Below the pieces are notes generated by a model that had not been told where the DNA came from, made no database searches, and saw only the letters and a program-made list of their open reading frames with translations. A program made the position numbers and the translations under genes. A stretch of DNA of 26,080 nucleotides, from positions 1-26,080 of the forward strand of contig JALWEW010000105.1 in NCBI GenBank assembly GCA_027039295.1, read 5' to 3'. This stretch comes from Acidilobaceae archaeon (GTDB lineage: Archaea > Thermoproteota > Thermoprotei_A > Sulfolobales > Acidilobaceae). This document shows positions 1 to 6,722 of this stretch, piece after piece. Within the stretch, counting starts at the first letter, position 1, and the number at the start of each line of letters is the position of its first letter.

Positions 1-1
1 C

Positions 2-697
2 CACAAGCCCCAGAGGAGGGTTGTCATTGACCTTAGGGAGATACCGAACTACTACGAGATGTACTATAAGGCCGAGAGGATATACTTCGGCGTCGACACC
101 ACGGGCAACGAGGAGGACGACGCCTACCTGGCCAGGACCTACGAGCTGAGCCACCCCAAGAGGGTCCCCGAGAGGCTCCCCTCGCAGCCGCCATACACGC
201 ACGCCGCCATACTGGCACAGGTCATACCCTCGCACCTGCTGCCCGGTGAGGCCCTCGAGAGGCTGAAGAGGACCGGGCACCTATCCAGGGAGCCGGACGA
301 GTACAGCCTAGACTGGGCCTCCAGCCTCGTCGAGAGGGCTGGGAGGTGGGCCCGCCGCTACGCCCCCAAGGCCTATAGGGTCGAGATACCCGAGGAGCCC
401 CCCGTCGAGGCCTACAGGGCGATCAAGGACCCGCGTAGGCTGGAGAGGCTCGCGGCGGAGCTGGAGGGCCTCGAGGAGTGGAGTGAGAAGACCATCAAGG
501 ATCTGCTGATGAGATTTGGCGAGCGCATGACTGGGAGGGAGAGGAGGGAGTTCTACAGGGACCTGTACCTCGCACTCCTAGGGAAGCCCGAGGGCCCCAG
601 GGCGGCCCCCCTGCTGAGCTTGATGCGCCGCGAGTGGGTTGTCGAGAGACTTAGAGCCCCCGCGAGACTACTCGAGGGCGGTGGGGGCGAGGAATAG
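2..697 (+). CDS. lysS: Lysyl-tRNA synthetase, class I (C-terminal part)
   Basis: The frame is open from base 2, so the gene starts before the window and only about 231 C-terminal residues are seen. The segment beginning AERIYFGVD, followed by YELSHPKRVPERLP and PPYTHAAILAQVIP, matches the helical anticodon-binding part of archaeal class I LysRS, which charges tRNA-Lys in the cytoplasm. The KMSKS and HIGH catalytic motifs would lie upstream and cannot be checked. The tail is Arg/Glu rich and ends LLEGGGGEE. The last 30 bp overlap the end of convergent pcna, so the two C-termini are encoded antiparallel. The family call is firm from the anticodon-domain motifs; I infer that the missing part is intact. 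Confidence 0.9.
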   Translation, partial: HKPQRRVVIDLREIPNYYEMYYKAERIYFGVDTTGNEEDDAYLARTYELSHPKRVPERLPSQPPYTHAAILAQVIPSHLLPGEALERLKRTGHLSREPDEYSLDWASSLVERAGRWARRYAPKAYRVEIPEEPPVEAYRAIKDPRRLERLAAELEGLEEWSEKTIKDLLMRFGERMTGRERREFYRDLYLALLGKPEGPRAAPLLSLMRREWVVERLRAPARLLEGGGGEE

Positions 698-1462
698 TCT
701 GACCCTCGAGCCCTCGGGGCTCTTGAATACCAACTCGAGCGGCTTGTCGCTGCTGAACTTCACGTCGACAGCCTCGGCCACCTTCGCGAGGCTGAGGGCG
801 TTCTTCAGGTACTGGAGATCGTACGCGCTAGCGGCGGGGTTATGCACGTCAAGGTACAGGAGGCTCGAGGACTCGGATGTGAGCCTCACCTCGACACTCC
901 TAGCCCCCTCGCCGCGGGCCTTGAACTTGAGGGTGTCGTCCTCCGCCTCTACTATTAGAACGTTACTCACTATCTCAGCGTCCTTCACCGCCTTCTGTAT
1001 GACGTCCGCTATCACCGACGCCTCGACGTCATGCTCCAACTGCAGCTCCCCCGGCACTTCAGTCACCACCTCTATGTTTGGTAGGAGGTATCTCTTCACG
1101 ACACCCGCGTCTATCCTGACGAGCACCTTGTCATCCGTGACGAGGAGGAGCACGGTATCCCCCTTCCTACCCCTCTTGATCATGTTTATGAAGGACTCTA
1201 GATTAAGCCCCATCTCCACCTCGCCCTCAACCTCGTACTCCAGGAAGGCGTCGCGCGGCATCACAACCTCCATCAACGCCATCTTGGCGGGGTCCATGCC
1301 GAGAACTCGCACGCCCTCCTCCGTTATTGTGAAGCGCGCCTCCTCGAGTATCTTACCCAGGCTCTCCATCATCTGACGTAGCACTCTAGCATCGGGGAAC
1401 CTGAGCCTAGCCTTGGGCTCGCCTATGCTCTCCTCTAGGGTAGCTAGGGGCAAGGGCCACAC
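668..1462 (-). CDS. pcna: DNA polymerase sliding clamp PCNA
   Basis: PCNA homologue of 264 codons from a GTG at 1462. PCNA clamps encircle DNA and tether polymerase, ligase, FEN1 and repair nucleases. Recognisable features are the N-terminal ARLRFPDARVLRQMM strand-helix, the segment RFTITEEGVRVLGMDP, and the C-terminal LVFKSPEGSRVRLFLAP edge strand. Family members are usually about 245-250 aa and homology begins near residue 17, so a shorter start is likely; the TTG at 1453 has GGGGTG about 7 nt upstream. Crenarchaea usually carry several PCNA subunits that form heterotrimers; which subunit this is cannot be told here. A TATA-like CTTAATACT lies near 1484-1496. The 3' end overlaps lysS by 30 bp. 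Confidence 0.93.
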   Translation of the reverse strand: MWPLPLATLEESIGEPKARLRFPDARVLRQMMESLGKILEEARFTITEEGVRVLGMDPAKMALMEVVMPRDAFLEYEVEGEVEMGLNLESFINMIKRGRKGDTVLLLVTDDKVLVRIDAGVVKRYLLPNIEVVTEVPGELQLEHDVEASVIADVIQKAVKDAEIVSNVLIVEAEDDTLKFKARGEGARSVEVRLTSESSSLLYLDVHNPAASAYDLQYLKNALSLAKVAEAVDVKFSSDKPLELVFKSPEGSRVRLFLAPTALE

Positions 1463-1620
1463 CCCAGTGTGTCGCGGGGCTGTGGAGTATTAAGTGAGGG
1501 GAACGGGTGGGTACCAAATAATACCGTGGCGAACAACGTTACCCCCGGGACTCGAGGGCCCGATGAAGGGCTACGCCATCGGCCGATTGGTGAGGCGAGC
1601 CCGTCCCCTAGAGGGCCCTG
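1463..1620. other. Intergenic region with nested inverted repeats between pduO and pcna
   Basis: No protein gene is supported here. The pcna promoter lies at the left end. At 1547-1607 there are nested complementary arms: GGGAC (1547-1551) with GTCCC (1603-1607), GGGCT (1568-1572) with AGCCC (1598-1602), and the perfect 10-bp palindrome ATCGGCCGAT (1578-1587). It may fold at the 3' end of the lipoate operon transcript or be a structured RNA; this is inference. Confidence 0.35.
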
Positions 1621-2172
1621 CTAGCCCTGCCCTAGGAAGTCCCAGCTGAGGTCGACCTTCTCGAGTCCCCCACCGTACTTCCTTGCCAGGTGAACCGCCA
1701 TAGCGAATAGGGCGTCGCTGGCCCTGTTTAGGACCTTTATGAGGCTGGGGTCGACCTTGATCTGGGAAGTCTTGCGGAGTGTTACCAGCCTCCTCTCGGC
1801 CTCCCTGACGAGGGTCCTCGCCAGGTGGGTCGCTGAGGCTGCTGGCCCCCCGGCTGGTAGGATGAAGTGCCTAAGCGGCTCCCTATAGTACTTCTCTACT
1901 ATAGCCTCCAGGGCTTCCACGGCCCTCTCTGGGGCGGCCTCTCCACGGCTCAGAGAGGCCCCTAGGACGAATAGGATGCGCTGTATGAGCTCTAAGTCGG
2001 CGTCCTCCTCCCTAGCGTTCCCTGGCAGTAGGGCCCTAGCGAGGCCTATGGCGCTGATTGCCTTGTCGAGGGTGCCTATGAACTCTATGCCGGGGTGATC
2101 CTTGTCGACCCTAGCCCTGAGGGAGGCGCAGAAGGTTGTGCCGTCGTCGCCAGTCCTAGTGGTTATACTCAT
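1621..2172 (-). CDS. PduO-type corrinoid adenosyltransferase
   Basis: A 183-aa member of the PduO/MMAB family, which transfers the adenosyl group of ATP to cob(I)alamin to make coenzyme B12. The N-terminal ATP loop TRTGDDGTT (residues 5-13), the segment GTLDKAISAIG (33-43), the helix ARTLVREAERR (118-128) and the C-terminal LNRASDALFAMA (148-159) follow the family order and length. Two charges are reversed against the usual motifs: the DE pair reads D36-K37, and the RRxER motif reads R123-E124-A-E-R127. The ATG at 2172 lies inside the upstream lplA gene (17-bp overlap), which implies translational coupling. It is the last gene of the lipoate operon, an unexpected place for a B12 gene. A substrate other than cobalamin cannot be excluded. 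Confidence 0.82.
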   Translation of the reverse strand: MSITTRTGDDGTTFCASLRARVDKDHPGIEFIGTLDKAISAIGLARALLPGNAREEDADLELIQRILFVLGASLSRGEAAPERAVEALEAIVEKYYREPLRHFILPAGGPAASATHLARTLVREAERRLVTLRKTSQIKVDPSLIKVLNRASDALFAMAVHLARKYGGGLEKVDLSWDFLGQG

Positions 2173-2962
2173 GTATCCAACCCGGGCATAATTGGGGGTT
2201 GGGGGTAGCCTTTATGGGTTTAAGGAGGCCTCTGTATGTCCAGTCCTCGTCGAGGTAGAGCATTGCTAGGTCCTCGGCTAGCTCTAGGAGGCCCGGCCAG
2301 GGGTCAATGCTCACGACCCCCGCTCCTGTGGTGAGGGCTGCGTGGAGCGCTAGCCTGGCCCGCGCCACGTTCACCCCGGGCCTAAGCGCTGAGATGTTCT
2401 CTGGCATGTACTTCGAGGGCGTGACCTCGCCCCTCAGCACCCTATCCCACCGGGGCACTAGGACCCTCCTGAGGACGTCGACGTCGGCGCTGACCAGCAG
2501 CGTCGCATGCGCCAGGGTAGAGTTTCTCCCTATGTAGACAGCGGAGCCCGACACTTTACGGCGGCCGACTACAACGTCCCCCTCATTCTCTACATGCGCC
2601 TCTAGGCCTAGGATACGCAGGGCCCTTATTATAATGGAGACGACTAGGCCCGCCGCCTCGCGGGGAGAGAGCCTCCGTGGGATGGCAAGCGTGAGGTTGA
2701 GGTTCCCTGGGTCGTGGTAGACCGCCCCGCCGCCGCTCTTCCGCCTATAGAGTGGTACCCCCCAGGCTCTAGCCTCAGGCAGCCTCACCTCCTCCTCGAT
2801 GCGCGTGGTCCTACCCAGCACTATCGACTTCCGATCCCACCACACCATGGCTAGAGGCGCCCTGCAGGCGCTTGAGGCCGCCATGAGTGCTTCCTCTAGG
2901 GCTAGTAGAAGGGGCGTGGAGGTGTAGGGCTGCTCGACGAGGAGGATCCTATGGGACCGCAT
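2156..2962 (-). CDS. lplA: Lipoate-protein ligase A family protein (catalytic domain only)
   Basis: A 268-aa LplA/LipB-fold protein, expected to activate lipoate as lipoyl-AMP and attach it to a lysine of a lipoyl domain. Visible motifs are RRKSGGGAVYHD (73-84), the lipoate-binding loop, and VGRRKVSGSAVYIG (132-145) with the conserved K136. No cysteine sits at the position used by octanoyltransferases of the LipM type, which favours a ligase. The protein stops just after DWTYRG, where the C-terminal accessory domain of E. coli LplA would begin; in Thermoplasma LplA that domain is a separate protein (LplB), and none is seen nearby. It starts at an ATG inside lipM (14-bp overlap) and overlaps the adenosyltransferase gene downstream. 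Confidence 0.85.
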   Translation of the reverse strand: MRSHRILLVEQPYTSTPLLLALEEALMAASSACRAPLAMVWWDRKSIVLGRTTRIEEEVRLPEARAWGVPLYRRKSGGGAVYHDPGNLNLTLAIPRRLSPREAAGLVVSIIIRALRILGLEAHVENEGDVVVGRRKVSGSAVYIGRNSTLAHATLLVSADVDVLRRVLVPRWDRVLRGEVTPSKYMPENISALRPGVNVARARLALHAALTTGAGVVSIDPWPGLLELAEDLAMLYLDEDWTYRGLLKPIKATPNPQLCPGWIHEYNH

Positions 2963-3719
2963 AGAGCCACTCCCGTGAGGAGTACTTCTCCCTGGCTAGC
3001 CTGGAGGCTAGCGACGCCTCCCTCGGCGTTAGGGTCCCGGGCTCTAGGGTGAGGCCTAGGGCCTCCTCAAAGCCCCTGACTAGGGCCTCCACGGCCTCCT
3101 CTACAGACAGGGGCCTCCCCAGTAGGTCGGAGAGCCCGGCCACGTAGCGGCTCAGCTCCCCTGGAGGGGTCCTAGTGGGTATGACTCTACTCCACCTCAT
3201 GGGGTCGAAGCTGAGCAGCAGCGTGCCCTGCTGGAGGATCCTGCCCCCACGCCGCAGCTGCGCCGAGCCCGACACCTTCCTGCCCAGGGCTACGACGTCG
3301 GAGGCGCCGGGGTTTAGGTAGCATAGCACCTCCCCGCCGGGGCCCTGGAAGCCCCCCACCCTCGCATCGGCGGCCCCAAGGATCCTCGCCGCTAGAGCAA
3401 CGGCCTCGGCTATCCTGGCTGCTGACTCCTCCACGCTGAGGGATAGTAGCTCTCCACCGCTTACCACTATAGAGTAGGTCACCTCCCCAAGCTCGTCGTG
3501 GTAGAGGGCCGCGCCCCCAGTGGGCCTCCTGACCGGCGTGACGCCTAGGCGCTCTGCCTCTCCGAGGCTGACAGCGCTGGCTGGCGTCGACCTCCCCAGG
3601 CTGAGGCCCGAGGGGCTCCAGGTGTATATTCTAAGCGTATCAGGGCCAGCCTCCAGTATGGCCTCGTCAACAGCCATGTTGGCCTGGGGGCTACGGGGCC
3701 CGTCTACTATTAGGCGCAT
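2949..3719 (-). CDS. lipM: Octanoyltransferase, LipM-like
   Basis: From the ATG at 3719 this is a 256-aa protein of the LplA/LipB fold. It starts MRLIVDGPRSPQANMAVDEA, the usual LipM/LplA opening, so I prefer this start over upstream in-frame codons. Key features are RRPTGGAALYHDELGE (64-79), C123 in EVLCYLN, and LGRKVSGSAQLRRG with K138. The Cys followed 15 residues later by the Lys is the LipM arrangement, in which the Cys carries the octanoyl group taken from a carrier. With LipA it would supply de novo lipoylation. The start lies 29 bp inside lipA and the stop overlaps lplA. A ligase role is the alternative; the cysteine makes octanoyl transfer more likely. Confidence 0.8.
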   Translation of the reverse strand: MRLIVDGPRSPQANMAVDEAILEAGPDTLRIYTWSPSGLSLGRSTPASAVSLGEAERLGVTPVRRPTGGAALYHDELGEVTYSIVVSGGELLSLSVEESAARIAEAVALAARILGAADARVGGFQGPGGEVLCYLNPGASDVVALGRKVSGSAQLRRGGRILQQGTLLLSFDPMRWSRVIPTRTPPGELSRYVAGLSDLLGRPLSVEEAVEALVRGFEEALGLTLEPGTLTPREASLASRLAREKYSSREWLYAVP

Positions 3720-4596
3720 CCGCGCCCACCGCCTTGAGGTACGCCCACTCCGCCCTATACGATGTCCTGGCCAGTGGGTGGGCCACAACTGCCTTGAAGC
3801 CCATCCTATAGGCCTCCTCCTCGAGGCGCTTGAACTCCTCTAGCGTGTAGATTCTCGCCACTGGCAACTGGGCCGGGCTCGGCCTTAGGTACTGGGAGAG
3901 CACCAGTATGTCCACGCCCGCCTCTCTGAGGTCCCTCATAGCCTCCAGGATCTCTCCCCACTCCTCCCCCAGGCCTAGGAGGATGCTGCTCTTCGTTAGC
4001 ATCCCCGGGGGCCCGTGCTTCTTGGCTAGCCTGAGAACCTCGAGGCTCCTCTCATAGCCCGCCCTGGGGTCACGCACTCTGGGTGTAAGCCTCCTAACAG
4101 TCTCTATGTTATGGGCGAAGACGTCCGGCCCTTCTCTTGCGACTATCGCCACCAGGTCCTCCCTACCCCAGAAGTCGGGCGTGAGAACCTCGATCCTCGC
4201 CTGCGGCAGCACCCTCCTCAGCTCCCTTATCGTAGCGGCAAAGTGACTGGCTCCGGCGTCGGGTAGGTCGTCGCGGCTCACGCTGGTGACGACCACGTAT
4301 CTTAGGCCTAGCTCCCTAGCAGCGAGGGCCACCCTAAGGGGCTCGTCCGGCTCGGGGGGCGCCGGCCTCCCTCTTTTGACGTAGCAGAACCTGCAAGCCC
4401 TCGTACACGTATCCCCCAGTATCATGAATGTAACCGTCCCGGAACCCCAGCACTCCCCTATGTTGGGGCAGAGACTGGACTCGCAGACCGTTGCGAGGCG
4501 ATACTTCTGAACCACCCTTGAGACCCTCTCGAGCAGACCCCCGGGTCTGACTCTGATCCTCGGCTTCCAGCGCGGAGCACCCGCGACATTAGGCAA
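3691..4596 (-). CDS. lipA: Lipoyl synthase (radical SAM)
   Basis: A 301-aa LipA. It inserts two sulfurs into a protein-bound octanoyl chain, using one [4Fe-4S] cluster for S-adenosylmethionine cleavage and sacrificing an auxiliary cluster. The auxiliary cluster ligands are C38, C43 and C49 (CESSLCPNIGECW). The radical SAM ligands are C64, C68 and C71 (CTRACRFC). The usual C-terminal RSSY motif reads R277-T-S-Y280, so a serine is still available for the auxiliary cluster. The start is a TTG at 4596 that overlaps the lipoyl-domain gene by 8 bp. All catalytic residues I can check are present, so the enzyme should be active. Its likely substrate is the octanoylated carrier encoded just upstream. 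Confidence 0.94.
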   Translation of the reverse strand: MPNVAGAPRWKPRIRVRPGGLLERVSRVVQKYRLATVCESSLCPNIGECWGSGTVTFMILGDTCTRACRFCYVKRGRPAPPEPDEPLRVALAARELGLRYVVVTSVSRDDLPDAGASHFAATIRELRRVLPQARIEVLTPDFWGREDLVAIVAREGPDVFAHNIETVRRLTPRVRDPRAGYERSLEVLRLAKKHGPPGMLTKSSILLGLGEEWGEILEAMRDLREAGVDILVLSQYLRPSPAQLPVARIYTLEEFKRLEEEAYRMGFKAVVAHPLARTSYRAEWAYLKAVGADAPNSRRAP

Positions 4597-4861
4597 CCTC
4601 TACCACCGCCACCACGTCCCCTGGCCCAACCTCGTCGCCGACGGATACGGGAACCTCTACCACGAGGCCCGCGTAGGGGGACTCAATCACTATAACGGCC
4701 TTCTCGACCTCAACCTCGACGAGGGGGTCCCCCTCGGACACCCTATCACCCGGAGCAACATGTACCGCCACGACGCGCCCGCGCCACTTGGCCCTGCGGG
4801 CCCAGAGGGCGTCGGGTATCCTTACCTCCAACCTAGAGGCCTGCAAGCCCCTCAGCCCCAC
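4589..4861 (-). CDS. Standalone biotinyl/lipoyl carrier domain protein
   Basis: A single lipoyl-type domain of about 80 residues and nothing else. The flattened beta-barrel pattern is clear: LEVRIPDA, a first GDRVSEGDPLVEVE turn, the modification hairpin EVEKAV with K54, and a second VGDEVGPGDVV turn. Sequence style is closer to the E2 lipoyl domain of 2-oxoacid dehydrogenases than to GcvH, but no catalytic or subunit-binding domain follows. The attached cofactor is inferred to be lipoate because lipA, lipM and lplA follow in the same overlapping operon; the Met usual next to biotinyl-lysine is absent. The GTG at 4861 is the longest start, with TTG codons at 4846 and 4831 as alternatives. This is the operon's first gene. 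Confidence 0.82.
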   Translation of the reverse strand: MGLRGLQASRLEVRIPDALWARRAKWRGRVVAVHVAPGDRVSEGDPLVEVEVEKAVIVIESPYAGLVVEVPVSVGDEVGPGDVVAVVEVA

Positions 4862-4881
4862 CCCCTTCTCGGTGGGATAGG

Positions 4882-4887
4882 TTTAAA
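4882..4887. promoter_or_regulatory. Palindromic TATA box shared by the lipoate operon and L40e
   Basis: The hexamer TTTAAA is its own reverse complement. About 26 nt away on either side lie plausible transcription starts for L40e (ATG at 4925, plus) and the lipoyl-domain gene (GTG at 4861 or nearby TTGs, minus). No other TATA-like element is seen between the two genes, so a bidirectional core promoter is inferred. Confidence 0.5.
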
Positions 4888-4924
4888 GCTCCCGGGCTGG
4901 GGAACGCCCGAGGGGGGCTAGGGA

Positions 4925-5089
4925 ATGCCTGTGACAGACCCCGAGCTTATAGCGATAGTTGAGAAGCGCGTGCTCAACAAGCTAGTATGCAGAAAGTGCG
5001 GGGCCCTCAACCCGCCGGGCGCAACCAAGTGCAGGAGGTGTGGAAGTAAGAATCTAAGGCCCAAGAAGAAGGGTGGCAAACTGAAGTAG
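4925..5089 (+). CDS. rpl40e: Large ribosomal subunit protein eL40 (L40e)
   Basis: A 54-aa basic zinc-ribbon protein that starts MPVTDPELIAIVEKR and ends with a Lys-rich tail. The zinc ligands are C22, C25, C36 and C39 (CxxC-x10-CxxC), which is the archaeal L40e signature. It is a structural component of the 50S subunit. The ATG follows GGGGGGCTAGGGA, giving an adequate ribosome site. The gene stands alone, divergent from the lipoate operon and 41 bp before the stop of the convergent unknown gene. Length and cysteine spacing fit the family, so I am confident. Confidence 0.92.
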   Translation: MPVTDPELIAIVEKRVLNKLVCRKCGALNPPGATKCRRCGSKNLRPKKKGGKLK

Positions 5090-5130
5090 CCCCGTTAGCT
5101 TCACCCCCCAACCCGGCCTCGCCTCGCTTG

Positions 5131-6063
5131 TCATCCCAGGGATATCACCGTTATGAAGGCCTCTCCAGGAAGCATCCTCTGGATCGCTGCGAGCGCCTCT
5201 AGCCCCTCAACCTTCTTGCCTCCTTCCACGAGCAGTGCTCCGCGAATCCTACCCTTCTCTATCAATATAGAGGCCTCTGCCTTGCCGGTCGTTACCTTCA
5301 CAAGGTAGGTCTTCGACGGGTCGAACTCCTCTAGGGCGCCCAGCCTGTCAATGACGTCGGCCACCTTTGTTAGTAGCATTCTGTCCGCTAGCACGACTTT
5401 ACCCTTAACGAGGACCTCAGCCTCGAACAGTGGGTCGCTTAGTCTGCGGCTCCCCTCGGCTATCTCCTCGGGTGACACACGCACCTCTGGAACCGACCCC
5501 TGGGGAGAGCCTCCGGAGGCCCCTGCGGGCGAGGCTACAGCAGCCGCAGGTCTCGCCCCTCTCTCCCCACTAGGAGGGGCCGTGGTTTGTGCGGGTCTCG
5601 CCGGGGCTGGGCTTCTAGCTGGTGCCGCAACTCTAGGTCTGGCCTTGCGCGCCTCCTCCTCTATATAGATTCTCACCGAGTCTATCCACTCTATCAGTAT
5701 AGATGACAACCGGGAGGCTATCCTAGCAACATTTATTCCCTCACTCTCGACGCCCACGTACAACTTTGAGACCGTTACCCCAGCTTCCTCGACGAGAAAG
5801 CGTATCCTTATCGTAGACCTATCGGACTCCATAATATACATTATTGTATCATTACCCCTCTTCTCCACCCTAACCCTGAAGATGTCATGCAGGGAGAAGA
5901 ACGCCCTGCCAGCCCTTACCTCAACAGTATCGTAGGATGGATCCCTCGGCTTTACTATACCCCCCGGGAGCCTAGAGAGAATCTCCGCCTTATCCAAGAG
6001 CTTCTCCATAACGATGTTTTTTGGCGCGATGACTCCTATCTCCGTTATCTTAAAACTACTCAA
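5131..6063 (-). CDS. Unrecognised two-domain protein (SRPBCC-like N-terminus, Ala/Pro linker)
   Basis: I do not recognise the family. The open frame runs to a TTG at 6102, but the TATA-like GTTTTAAC near 6118-6127 puts transcription start at about 6098, so the TTG at 6063 (GGGGGGAGGAG just before it) is preferred. The first 135 residues alternate strands and end in a long helix (RIASRLSSILIEWIDSVRIY), resembling an SRPBCC/START lipid-binding fold. About 50 Ala/Pro/Arg-rich residues follow, low complexity and surely disordered. The last 110 residues form a compact domain with ASILIEKGRIRGALLVEGGKK, reminiscent of DUF2226/DUF4388-type modules. No membrane segment or signal peptide is seen. It is divergent from the pilus operon, which may be chance. 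Confidence 0.75.
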   Translation of the reverse strand: MSSFKITEIGVIAPKNIVMEKLLDKAEILSRLPGGIVKPRDPSYDTVEVRAGRAFFSLHDIFRVRVEKRGNDTIMYIMESDRSTIRIRFLVEEAGVTVSKLYVGVESEGINVARIASRLSSILIEWIDSVRIYIEEEARKARPRVAAPARSPAPARPAQTTAPPSGERGARPAAAVASPAGASGGSPQGSVPEVRVSPEEIAEGSRRLSDPLFEAEVLVKGKVVLADRMLLTKVADVIDRLGALEEFDPSKTYLVKVTTGKAEASILIEKGRIRGALLVEGGKKVEGLEALAAIQRMLPGEAFITVISLG

Positions 6064-6222
6064 CTCCTCCCCCCAGCCTCTACAAACCCCCGCCAGACTC
6101 AAAGCCCATTAGCAGCGGGTTAAAACTAGGACCGTGCCCTTGAATATTACATTTCACAAGCCCCGAAGCGGCTGCAGGTCAGCCCAGTAAGGCTGAGGGA
6201 CCCCCCTCTCCGGAGGAGGCTC

Positions 6223-6237
6223 GTATATCGGATATAC
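6223..6237. promoter_or_regulatory. 15-bp palindrome abutting the pilin TATA box (candidate operator)
   Basis: GTATATC-G-GATATAC is a perfect 7-1-7 inverted repeat lying directly before the TATA-like stretch ACTTTTAAGTTTTAAC (6236-6251). A binding protein here would cover the BRE/TFB site of the pilin promoter. The palindrome is seen directly; the operator role is inferred. Confidence 0.45.
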
Positions 6238-6250
6238 TTTTAAGTTTTAA
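6238..6250 (+). promoter_or_regulatory. Promoter of the pilus operon
   Basis: The A/T-rich TTTTAAGTTTTAA stands about 38-50 bp before the pilin ATG at 6288. A start of transcription near 6268-6276 would leave a short leader. Confidence 0.5.
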
Positions 6251-6287
6251 CACTAACTAAAGCATCTTTCCTACACAATCCACTCCT

Positions 6288-6722
6288 ATGCCTGAGGCTG
6301 AGAGCGTGGAGAGGCGAATAGCGAGGAGAGCCCTCTCTCCCCTGGTCTCTACAATAGTCTTAATAAGCGCCGCTATAATAGGTGGTATCATCGTGTACAG
6401 CTACTTCCAGAACAGTGTCAACACTATAGCAGCCTCAAGCGGCTCATTACAGGTCAGCGCTGAGTCACTCTACATCAATAGTACATCCAAGCTAGTTCAT
6501 ATAAGCATAGTTAGCACGTACCAGAAACCCGTTACAATAGAGAGCGTAGTGCTAGTATTAGGCAACGGCAGCACCACAGCAATCACGCCTCAGTCAACGA
6601 CTGTCGCGCCAGGCTCAAAGGCGTCCCTGATCATAACAGCGCCCGCTGACGCAAAGCTAGTATACATTAAATACGAATATAGCGGCCATGAATTGGAAAC
6701 AAACCCTGTCAGCATAGGTTAA
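6288..6722 (+). CDS. Type IV pilin-like protein with class III signal peptide
   Basis: A 144-aa archaeal pilin. The charged leader MPEAESVERRIARRA is followed by LSPLVSTIVLISAAIIGGII, so prepilin peptidase (PibD) should cut between A15 and L16. The hydrophobic helix (16-38) forms the filament core, and the remaining 105 residues form a Ser/Thr/Val-rich beta head with an N-linked glycosylation sequon (YINSTS). The Thr/Ser/Asn content fits a secreted surface protein. The assembly ATPase and membrane platform follow directly. An archaellin is less likely because the helix has the LSPLVSTI type seen in adhesive pilins. A T-rich stretch right after the stop may let the pilin be made in excess over the machine proteins. 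Confidence 0.88.
   Translation: MPEAESVERRIARRALSPLVSTIVLISAAIIGGIIVYSYFQNSVNTIAASSGSLQVSAESLYINSTSKLVHISIVSTYQKPVTIESVVLVLGNGSTTAITPQSTTVAPGSKASLIITAPADAKLVYIKYEYSGHELETNPVSIG

Noticed and set aside
639..1376. 245-codon plus-strand frame opposite pcna
   Set aside because: Ser/Thr/Leu-rich composition is that expected of an antisense frame, and pcna on the other strand is certain.
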